Source: Chalciporus piperatus (taxonomy: Eukaryota > Basidiomycota > Agaricomycetes > Boletales > Boletaceae). Taken from it: DNA of 64,000 nt. The stretch is from assembly GCA_038093975.1 (NCBI GenBank), contig JBBPTG010000011.1, positions 291,832 to 355,831 on the forward strand, in the 5' to 3' direction. Below are positions 56,682-64,000 of this stretch, piece after piece. Within the stretch, counting starts at the first letter, position 1; every line of letters begins with the position of its first letter. A program made the position numbers and the translations under genes. The notes beneath the pieces are model-generated. The model saw nothing but the letters and a program-made list of their open reading frames with translations, ran no database searches and was not told the origin of the DNA.

Positions 56682-59600
56682 ATGGAAGGCCAGTGGTGGT
56701 GTTTGTGTCGTAAATTTTGTCACGGATCACGAACTCAGCTGAACTCGAGAAGGACCTACGAACAGCACATCTATCTGAAGACTTTCGCGCACAAGTTCAA
56801 GCCGCTTCCGCACAATCGAGCTCTTCAAATGACCTTCCTGTGCGTCGAGCAAGACAGGAAGGGGACGAAGAAGAACCGAGGCCTCTCAACCGACAGCGCA
56901 TGGATGGACCAATGGATGGAGACGACGGCGAGATCCAGAACGGAGACGATGGAGAGATTCCAAACGGAGACGAGGACGCGAATCCAAACGGAAACGAGGA
57001 CGTGAATCCAAACGGAGACGATGGAGAGATTCCAAACGGAAACGAGGACGGGATCCCCAATGGAAACGAGGACGAGATACCGAATGGAAACGATGGAGAG
57101 ATCCCGAACGGAGACAATGGAGAGATTCCAAACGGAGACGAGGACGCGAATCCAAACGGAAACGAGGACGTGAATCCAAACGGAGACGATGGAGAGATTC
57201 CAAACGGAAACGAGGACGGGATCCCCAATGGAAACGAGGACGAGATACCGAATGGAAACGATGGAGAGATCCCGAACGGAGACGAGGGCGAGAACCTGGA
57301 TCAACATAATCAAGAGCGACAAGGTAGTACATCAGATAACTCATGATACTAGCACTGTACTAAATATGGCTTGGATGAACCAGCACCAGCTCAACGAGAC
57401 AACCCGCTTGCTGATCTCGACCTAGATGAACTCAAAGAGAGTGCGAAACTCGGCACATTACAACGCGACATAGAATTTATTCAGAGCCTACGAAATGCAA
57501 CATTAGACGACGGTGTTGGACTCACAGGAGATGCGCTCGATCGTCTTCGCAACCCACCACAAACCACACCCGAGATAGAGGATCCTGTTGTCGAGCTCGC
57601 ACTTAGCATGTTCCTGGCCCTCGAACACTCATCGCAGGACACATACGAGAAGATTCGCCGAGCCGTTGAAAAATGTTTCCCGGGCTCTGCTGTCCCGTCG
57701 TTCTATCAGACGAAAAAGATACTTGCAGGACTCACTGGCGTTCATTCGCTGGTCAACGACATGTGCCTCAAGGGCTGCGTCGCGTTCACTGGACCATATG
57801 CTGATCTGGAAGAGTGTCCGAACTCGGAATGTCGCGAGCCTCGATACGATCCAATCAAACTCGCGCGCTCTGGAGGACAGACCAAAGCCCCTCGTGCAGT
57901 CTTCAATACCATTCCAATTGGCCCGCAATTGCAAGCTCTATATCGCCACCCTGAAACTGCTCGAAAAATGCGATATCGAGATGAACGAACGAGAGAAATT
58001 CTCAGGGAGCTTGAGGAGAGGGATGGACTTGTCGAAAAATACAACGACATCTTGACTGGGAGTGCGTACCTTGATGCAGTCCGAGAAGGCAGGATCACGA
58101 TGGACGACACTCTCCTTGTCTTTTCGATTGATGGTGCTCAACTTTACGAGAGCAAACAGTCGGACTGCTGGATTTATATCTGGATTATTCTCGAACACTC
58201 ACCAGACGAACGCTACAAGAAGAAGAATGTCTTACCTGGCGCGATCATTCCTGGCCCGAACAAACCGAAATATATTGAATCCTTCCTCTACCCAGGCTTT
58301 CACCATCTTTCAGCACTCCAGCGAGAAGGTCTCAAGATCTGGAATGCATCCGAGAACAACCTATTCACCTCACATCTAATCCTCTTTTTGGCTTGTGGTG
58401 ACGGTCCGGGTTTGTTGTGCGCGAGCAACCTTGTCGGCCACTCAGGCAAAGTTGGCTGTCGGATGTATTGTTCCCTTCGAGGGCGACGTAAACCAGGTGG
58501 ACCCCAATACTATCCAGTTCTCCTCCTTCCCAATGATTACACGGTCGAAAGCTGCAAGCACGATGATATCAGTCCGTACGAAATCATGGTTGGAACTTCG
58601 TCCGAATACGCTACAAATCTCAAGTTCTTGATGTCGTCCCCAAATCGAGCCCAATTCGAGCAACGACGGCTCGAGACTGGAATCGTTGGCCCCAGCATAC
58701 TTCTTGGACTGCAGCCAGAATATATCCTCGGTATTCCCGAGTGCTTTTCCTCCGAAATCATGCACTACGCAGGTGCAAATATGGTCTCGTTGTTCGTCGA
58801 TCTTTGGCGCGGGACAATTGATTGCGGGCGAACGGACGATCGAAACGAATGGGATTGGCGTGTTCTCGTCGGTGCACAATGGCAAGATCACGGACGTGCT
58901 GTCGCCGCTTGTAAACCTTACCTTCCAGGATGTTTTGATGTCGCACCGCGGAATCCTGCGGAGAAGATGAATTCGTTTTACAAGGCAAAAGAGTTCATCA
59001 CTTGGTTGTATCACCTTGGCCCGGCGCTTCTCTACAACGTTCTTCCGCAAATATACTGGCAAAATTTCTGCAAGTTCGTTGCCGCACTCCGCATCATGTC
59101 TCAATACGATATCACACCGGTGGAGGTCGAAAAAGCTTGCGAATTGTTTGGAAATTGGGAGCAAGAGTTTGAGGAGATCTACTATCAACGACGCGTTGAC
59201 CGAATCCACTTCGTTCGCCCATGTGTGCACCTATCCAACCATCTCGCATACGAAGCGACTCGTGTCGGCGCACCAATTTGCTCGTCTCAGTGGACCATGG
59301 AACGTACGATAGGCAACCTAGGTCAGGAAATCCGCCAACCATCCGATCCTTTTTCGAATCTTGCACAACAAGGAATCCGACGTTGTCAAGTTAACGCACT
59401 CAAGGCGCTCTTTCCCCAGTTTGATCCACCTGAAAATCTCGCTCCTCGTGGCTCAGAAGATCTCGGAGACGGATATCGTCTGAAGCGTAAACGAGACCGT
59501 CGACCAGTTTCGCCTTCGGTTCCGGAGCGCGAGGCAATGACCAGCTTTCTTGACAAACCCGCTCCCACACAATTTTTCCGATGGGCTCGTCTTCAACTTC

Positions 59601-60104
59601 CTAACAGTCAAACTGCTAGATCAGCTTGGTCCGAGAATGATAGAGCCGAAGTCCGCATATCTCGCAATGTAAAGGTAATTTTAGGTCTTTAATTATGGTC
59701 TGGGATCCTCACTATACTCGCAATCCCAAAAGATACAGCTCGGCAATTCATATCGTTTCGCTGAAGTACAGTACTACACACAGCTCGCAGTACAATCTGA
59801 AGATCTTGGTGAAAACTGGCGATTTGTCGATGTCGCTTGCATCTACCTATATGGGGAATTCGACCCTGACCTTGATAACCTCTCATACGGCACTGTCAAA
59901 AGTTGCAAATTCCTCGGTGAAGCTACTCTCCGATTTATCCACGTCAAAAGCATCATCTCGGTCGTTGGAATGGTACCCCATAAGGTTCGGTTACCATCTG
60001 GAGTCGAGGAGGAACGGTTTTTCGTTGTCGATATGACTGGAATTGATATCACGGACGTAGCTGCTAATGCGGATGACGATGACGATGATGATAACGATGA
60101 ATAA
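56682..60104 (+). CDS. CACTA/EnSpm-superfamily transposase, Plavaka-like
   Basis: Full-length-looking transposase of about 1,050 residues. Start ATG 56682 opens MEGQWWCLCRKFCHGSRTQL and SRRTYEQH, the Cys/His motif seen at the N-terminus of Plavaka proteins. An intron of about 69 nt (from GTTCAAG near 56,793 to GACAG near 56,858) joins FAHK in frame to EGDEEEPRPLNRQRMDG, then an acidic octapeptide repeat. A second intron (about 57,324-57,384) joins NQERQ to APAQRDNPLADLDLDELKES. The core shows LVFSIDGAQLYESKQSDCWI YIWIILEHSP, FLACGDGPGLLCASNLVGHS GKVGCRMYC, EIMHYAGANMVSLFVDLWRG and QWTMERTIGNLGQEIRQPS, standard for the Tnp2-like/Plavaka family. A last intron after VRISRNVK leads to IQLGNSYRFAEVQYYTQL and an acidic end (DDDDDDDNDE). 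No internal stop was found in this model, so it may be active or recently so. Confidence 0.87.
56930..57290 (+). repeat. 24-bp coding repeat encoding PNG-type octapeptides
   Basis: About fifteen copies of an eight-residue unit of the form IPNGD/NE/DDG-x inside the transposase. A longer block of about 168 bp (GEIPNGDEDANPNGNEDVN and what follows) is itself present twice in succession, so the array grew by block duplication. Confidence 0.9.
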
Positions 60105-60177
60105 TCTTTTGCATTGACTCAGCATGAATACCCTTGTGACAAGCCTACATCAGCAACACTGCAAAAAGTCTGAAGTT

Positions 60178-60735
60178 ACTGGAATGACTGGATCAGTTAA
60201 ACCAGTACGCCAGTTGCTCAGTTGCCCAGTCATCCAGTCAGCCAGTCATTTCAGTAATCTCATTGGTTCATTAGCCCAGTCACTTCAGTAGTCTCAGTAG
60301 TCTCAGTAGCTCAGTAGCCCAGTGTTCCAGTCATCCAGTTATCTCAGTAGCCTAGTAGCCCAGTTTCCCAGTCATGTAGTCATCTCAGCAGCCTAGTAGC
60401 ACAGTGCCCTAGTCATCCAGCAATCCAGTTGTCTCATTACTCCAGCCATCCAGTATTCCAGTATTCCAGTAATCTAGTCACTCAGTGGTCCAGTAATCCA
60501 GTAGTCTCAGTAGTCCAGTCATCCAGCCATTCAGTCATCCAGTCATTTCAGTAATCCAGTCACTCAGTAATCCAGTAATCTAGTCACTCCAGTCACTCCA
60601 GTCACACAAGTCACACCAGTAACCCAGTCACCAGTCACTTCCAGTCACCTCAGTAATCCAGTCACCTCAGTAATCCAGTCACCCAGTCACCTCAGTAATC
60701 CAGTCACCCAGTAATCCAGTCACCCAGTCCCAATT
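60178..60735 (+). repeat. Degenerate CAGT-rich tandem array
   Basis: About 560 bp built of short units such as ATCCAGTC, CACCCAGTC and CTCAGTAGT with roughly 8-10 bp period. It starts about 75 bp after the transposase stop. It could be a subterminal repeat region of the CACTA-type element or an unrelated minisatellite; no matching array is seen 5' of the transposase. Confidence 0.85.
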
Positions 60736-60904
60736 ACTAGTTCACTATATCTTATGATTAATTCACACCTTATGACAGTTCAGAAAATGCGAAATATATT
60801 ATGTCTAACTATTACATGTATTGTGGTACAATAGTTACTAGTTAATGAAGTGCCATGCAACACGAGCAGCTATGTACGAGGTGAGTAGGTGTGTTAGTCA
60901 ACAA

Positions 60905-61427
60905 ATAAACACGAACCTCTGAAGCCAGCGGGGCTGTTGAGCCCGCGCCGGCCATGTGTTGGTGTCGAGGTTGAAGGTGGGAGGTGGTGGGGGGGAGACA
61001 ACCCAAGCGGCTGTTGTTGAAGTGAGTGGATGAGGTGATGGGTGAGGAAACACGAACCTCGTGATGCCGGCGGGGCTGCTGAGCCCACGCCGGCCGTTTT
61101 TTTACGATCGAGTTTGAGGGAGCGAGGTGGTGGGGGGGAGACAGCCCGAGCGGCTCTGTACGAGGTGAGAGAGGATGGTGGTGGGTGAGGAAAAACACAC
61201 CATGTGCTGCCGGCGGGGCTGTTGAGCCCACGCCGGCCATCGAGTTCGAGGTCGAGGTTGTTTGAGGGTTTGGAGGTGGTGGTGGTTCGTACGGCCCGAG
61301 CGGCTCTGTACGAGATGAGAGGTGGTGGTGGTGGGTGAGGAAGAACACACCGTGTGCTGCCGGCGGGGCTGTTGAGCCCACGCCGGCCATCGAGTTCGAG
61401 GTCGAGGTTGTTTGAGGGTTTGGAGGT
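60905..61427. repeat. Minisatellite of about 145-150 bp units with a GC hairpin
   Basis: Four units begin near 60,914, 61,061, 61,204 and 61,354; the last two share more than 70 identical bases at an offset of 150. Each carries GCCGGCGGGGCT, then GTTG (or GCTG), then AGCCCACGCCGGC, an inverted repeat of 12 bp with one bulged base. Minus-strand open frames through the array are repeat artefacts. The right end is broken by the LTR at 61428. Confidence 0.85.
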
Positions 61428-61894
61428 TGTTACGCTTGTACCGGGTAGGTCAAAGCGTAGACACAAAAGCCTAGTCAAAGACAGGGGTTTCAAGGTAGCC
61501 TAACGATGGGATGTCCACGTTAAGGCCTAGCGTCCGTTCAAGAGTGGGACGGTGACTCTCAGAGGGTTCAAGGAAGCGAGGAATGACCAAGCTAGATTGC
61601 GTAGGTCTAAGTTAAGGTTACAGGAGAAACTCGAGGGTTTATATAAGTAGAGAAACGAGTTAAGGGCAGGCATGGAACCGGTTGGAATGTGTAAGAACAA
61701 GCTATGACGAATAGGAATGAGTCATGCTTGGTAAGAGTACGAGTCAGCGATGACGAAGTATGGAATGTGAAAGAACATCGAAGAACATCCGCTGACTAAA
61801 GCAAGCAAGAAATAAGAGGCCTAGGCAGGACTCGAACCAGCGACTAGGACTTAGTACAAGGTAATGAGAAAGGAAAGAATGAACGATCGTAACA
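61428..61894 (-). repeat. 3' LTR of the Gypsy element
   Basis: 467 bp bounded by TGTTACG (61428-61434) and its inverse CGTAACA (61888-61894), the TG..CA ends expected of an LTR. A purine tract abuts it on the pol side. The five bases outside, GAGGT (61423-61427), are the candidate target duplication. A B-box-like GGTTCGAGTCC lies inside at 61828-61838 on the minus strand. Confidence 0.85.
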
Positions 61895-61939
61895 TTACCC
61901 CCGTATTAGAATCAAGTCATCGACGAAGATAAAAACTAG

Positions 61940-63106
61940 TCAAATGTTTAACCCGTAATGCCCAGGAGAACCGGTCATGTTTGCATATCCGACATCGTCG
62001 GTCGGATCATCTCCATCATAGAGAGTGGCGTCGTCGTCGTCGCGTGAATAAGTCTCACCCGAGATACGGGTATAGAGTGGAGGGGGGCGTCGAGCAGCTC
62101 GATTGGTATTCGTTGATCGGCGGGAACGGGAAGAGGGCGCAACAGGTGGCGTGGTTGTATGTCTCTGCCCACGCCTAAGTGGGCAACGACCTTGAATGTG
62201 ACCGGGTGCCCAGCGGAAGCACGTGGGACACTGGTATACGGGACAGTGGATACGTATATGGCCCAGTCTGTGACATACGAAGCAGGTGTCATGGTACTGG
62301 GGATGTGAGGTGGATAGAGGTATGGTACCAGTCCGTTGTCGTTGCGAGGTAATATGGTTGCGTTCTGCACGAAAGAACACTGCCTCTTCTTCATCGTTCA
62401 AAGGGGAGCTAGATGCGGAAGGCGTCGACGAGGGGAGAGATGAGGTAGAAACTCCGATGACAGGGATGGGGGATTGAGCCGCCGAGGCGGACTCTCTGAG
62501 GTAACGGTCTAGGTCGTCCAGAAACTCCGGCATCCGTAGCTCGTAGAGAGCAATGCTGAGGTTGGTAATTAAATCACCGTGGATATTGCGGATGGAAGCA
62601 GCTTCTGAATGAGCTTGGTGAACCGTCGTCAGGGAAGGAGGAAGATTGGCGAGACGGGATGCTTGCAGGTAGGCACGGTAAAGGGCGAAGAGGGGTGACC
62701 CCAGATCAAGGTGGGCTCCGATGGGTACCGAGAGTCGTGAGTCTAGCAAGAATTGGGACATGCGATCCATAACGGCATTATCCATCAACTCGTCGCGAAG
62801 ACGATGGGCGGTGAGTGGTAGTTCAATGGGTAGGACTCTGACCGTGGGAGTAGCGGCAATATGCGTGGGGGCGTCTAGGTCTTCCTGCAAGATCGGCCAT
62901 CCAGCGGAGTTTAATGGGAGACCGGTGGTATTCCATCCAGCTTCAGCGACGGTTGGGCTAGGGGGTTCTGGAGAGGAGGGACGAGTGGGTTGAATAGGTA
63001 GAGAACGAATAGGTAAGCCAGGGGGGTAAGTAGGAGAGGAAGAAGAACGGGACAGAGAAGAGATGGAAGACATAGTAGAGGACGAAGGGGTGGTAGGAGC
63101 GGACAT
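61940..63106 (-). CDS. Zinc-knuckle (Gag-like) protein encoded downstream of pol
   Basis: Single 388-residue frame starting 4 nt after the pol stop. Residues 1-75 are Ser/Pro-rich. Residues about 85-210 are helical (LIELPLTAHRLRDELMDNAV-like start, LFALYRAYLQASRLANLPPS), as in a capsid-like region. Two zinc knuckles follow: CFVCHRLGHIRIHC (C-x2-C-x4-H-x4-C) and the variant CPTCFRWAPGHIQGRC (C-x2-C-x6-H-x4-C). A basic Arg/Ser/Thr-rich region (SRSRRSTNTNRAARRPPP) and an acidic tail (SRDDDDATLYDGDDPTDD) end it. The knuckles indicate nucleic-acid binding. Position after pol is unusual, because Gag normally precedes Pol. It may be a nucleocapsid-like accessory protein; I cannot see whether a normal gag exists upstream. 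Confidence 0.82.
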   Translation of the reverse strand: MSAPTTPSSSTMSSISSLSRSSSSPTYPPGLPIRSLPIQPTRPSSPEPPSPTVAEAGWNTTGLPLNSAGWPILQEDLDAPTHIAATPTVRVLPIELPLTAHRLRDELMDNAVMDRMSQFLLDSRLSVPIGAHLDLGSPLFALYRAYLQASRLANLPPSLTTVHQAHSEAASIRNIHGDLITNLSIALYELRMPEFLDDLDRYLRESASAAQSPIPVIGVSTSSLPSSTPSASSSPLNDEEEAVFFRAERNHITSQRQRTGTIPLSTSHPQYHDTCFVCHRLGHIRIHCPVYQCPTCFRWAPGHIQGRCPLRRGQRHTTTPPVAPSSRSRRSTNTNRAARRPPPLYTRISGETYSRDDDDATLYDGDDPTDDVGYANMTGSPGHYGLNI

Positions 63107-63110
63107 GGTC

Positions 63111-64000
63111 TTAGCGGCGGGTTTTGCGTCTGACAGAAGATGGGGATCTTGGGGAAGAGGGGAAGGCGGACGGGTGAGCTTTTTTATAGTTTTCTAGGAC
63201 TTCTGTGGCGTGGGTAAGGTCTACTTCTTTAAGCCAGCGGTCTTCATCGGAAGAATATCCTTTCCAGCGGACTAGGTACGAGTGGCGCCCGGAAGAACCT
63301 CGGTGACGGAGAATTCTTTCAATTTCGTATTCCTCTTCGCCTTCTATTAGGTCAGGCGGTGGAGCGGGAAAGTTCGGTCCGTGGACGGGGTTTTCGCGAT
63401 AGGGCGATAACAGAGAAGCATGGAACACGGGGTGAATTCTCCACGTCTGTGGGAGACGGAGTCTGTAGGATAGCGGAGATAGGACTTGGGTGATGGTAAA
63501 GGGTCCTTCCCGTTTTGGGGCGAACTTTGGGGAAGTCAGGGATCGTTTGAGGTTCCTCGCTTCCAGCCAGACTTTGTCTCCTTTGGCGAACGGTTTGAAC
63601 TTCTGTCGAGTTCGTGCAGCCATCACTTGTCTGGCGAGTTCGTGTGAGGCGAGCGCTTCGTCTCTGGCAGCGGTGAGAGAGTGGAGACGAAGTTCGACAG
63701 CGGGTAATGCAGAATCGGCGATCACCGTAGGAAGAGGACGGGGTTCATATCCCATCATGAGGTAGAACGGGGATTTGCCGGTGACAGAGTGGGGCCGATG
63801 ATTGTGTGCAAATTCTGCGTGGGAAATGGAATCAGCCCAGGATATGGGGTTATCTCCGCAATAGATTCGAAGGTAAGTCTCAACTTCCTGGTTGACGCGT
63901 TCAGTTTCTCCATCAGACTGGGGATGATAGGCGGTGGAAAGGGAAAGGTCATATCCGAGGATTCGTCCTAGTTCACGAGCGAATTCGGATGCGAATTGTG
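63111..64000 (-). CDS. Gypsy Pol, integrase C-terminal part with chromodomain (5' outside)
   Basis: Open to the window edge. It begins FASEFARELGRILGYDLSLS and contains TAYHPQSDGETERVNQEVET with the catalytic Glu of the DDE integrase, then SWADSISHAEFAHNHRPHSV TGKSPFYLMMGYEPR. The GPY/F module reads GDKVWLEARNLK, FAPKREGPFTITQVLSPLSY RLRLP and IHPVFHASLLSPY. The chromodomain follows: EYEIERILRHRGSSGRHSYL VRWKGYSSDEDRWLKEVDL, with the aromatic cage positions Y, W and W/D largely kept. It ends SVRRKTRR, TAA 63111-63113. The chromodomain probably steers insertion to particular chromatin, by family analogy. No stop or frameshift is seen in the visible part. Confidence 0.94.
   Translation of the reverse strand, partial: QFASEFARELGRILGYDLSLSTAYHPQSDGETERVNQEVETYLRIYCGDNPISWADSISHAEFAHNHRPHSVTGKSPFYLMMGYEPRPLPTVIADSALPAVELRLHSLTAARDEALASHELARQVMAARTRQKFKPFAKGDKVWLEARNLKRSLTSPKFAPKREGPFTITQVLSPLSYRLRLPQTWRIHPVFHASLLSPYRENPVHGPNFPAPPPDLIEGEEEYEIERILRHRGSSGRHSYLVRWKGYSSDEDRWLKEVDLTHATEVLENYKKAHPSAFPSSPRSPSSVRRKTRR

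Larger units (their letters stand above)
61428..64000 (-). mobile_element. Ty3/Gypsy chromovirus-type LTR retrotransposon, partial
   Basis: Minus-strand element cut by the right window edge. In its own direction it shows the pol integrase C-terminus with a chromodomain, an extra zinc-knuckle frame, a short purine tract (ACGGGGGTAA, 61895-61904) and the 3' LTR. It interrupts the minisatellite. Gag, protease, reverse transcriptase and the 5' LTR lie outside the window, so intactness cannot be judged. Confidence 0.88.

Noticed and set aside
56797..57344. Three overlapping minus-strand open frames
   Set aside because: They are reverse translations of the octapeptide-coding repeat of the transposase, which has no stop in several frames.
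60178..61427. CRISPR-like regular repeats
   Set aside because: The arrays are contiguous degenerate tandem repeats without unique spacers, in a eukaryotic genome.
60842..61493. Minus-strand open frames of 180-200 codons rich in Pro and His
   Set aside because: They are translations of the minisatellite; the same phrases recur because the DNA repeats, and two frames are open at once.

Overview
This window looks like nuclear DNA of a filamentous basidiomycete, most likely an Agaricomycete. Reading frames are split by many short introns (about 40-70 nt, GT..AG with CTAAC/CTGAC-like branch sites). Gene spacing is tight on both strands. Several families are typical of mushrooms: a Plavaka-type CACTA transposase, an integrase-type DDE transposase, a BTB/POZ protein, a MYND protein and a chromodomain Ty3/Gypsy element. 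I had no search tool, so identities rest on motif and sequence recognition. Gene ends are given from the first to the last coding base, introns included.

Positions 1-48,088 are mostly conserved housekeeping genes: DOP1 (3' part), an SSP120/nucleobindin-like EF-hand protein, COQ1, a LAMTOR2-like roadblock protein, calnexin, SNU114, PFD1, a MYND protein, an MFS transporter, DML1/misato, a 253-residue unknown protein running into a MATE transporter, a TBC Rab-GAP, AP-3 delta, a germinal-centre (Ste20-like) kinase, a cation diffusion facilitator, a secreted repeat protein, an NR2C2AP-like protein, a tyrosine phosphatase, a ZTA1-like quinone reductase, mitochondrial seryl-tRNA synthetase and an F-box protein. 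DOP1, AP-3 delta, the TBC protein and the LAMTOR2-like protein all serve the endomembrane system. SSP120 and calnexin belong to the secretory pathway. COQ1, ZTA1 and SerRS are mitochondrial or redox genes. Short divergent promoters sit between SNU114/PFD1 and NR2C2AP/PTP.

Positions 48,886-64,000 are accessory and rich in mobile DNA. In order they hold a C2H2 zinc-finger gene without a clear start, an unknown gene followed by a DDE integrase gene on the same strand, a BTB gene, diverged direct repeats, a full-length Plavaka-like transposase with an acidic octapeptide repeat, a CAGT-rich array, a hairpin-bearing minisatellite, and a Ty3/Gypsy chromovirus that entered the minisatellite and runs off the right edge.

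The most notable observations are: an exact 87-bp tandem duplication of a whole kinase exon whose copies can be spliced in frame in several ways; a zinc-knuckle (Gag-like) frame placed 4 nt after pol in the Gypsy element; a Pol III B-box-like sequence inside its LTR; the possible in-frame fusion of the 253-residue protein to the MATE transporter; and the two-gene arrangement around the DDE integrase.
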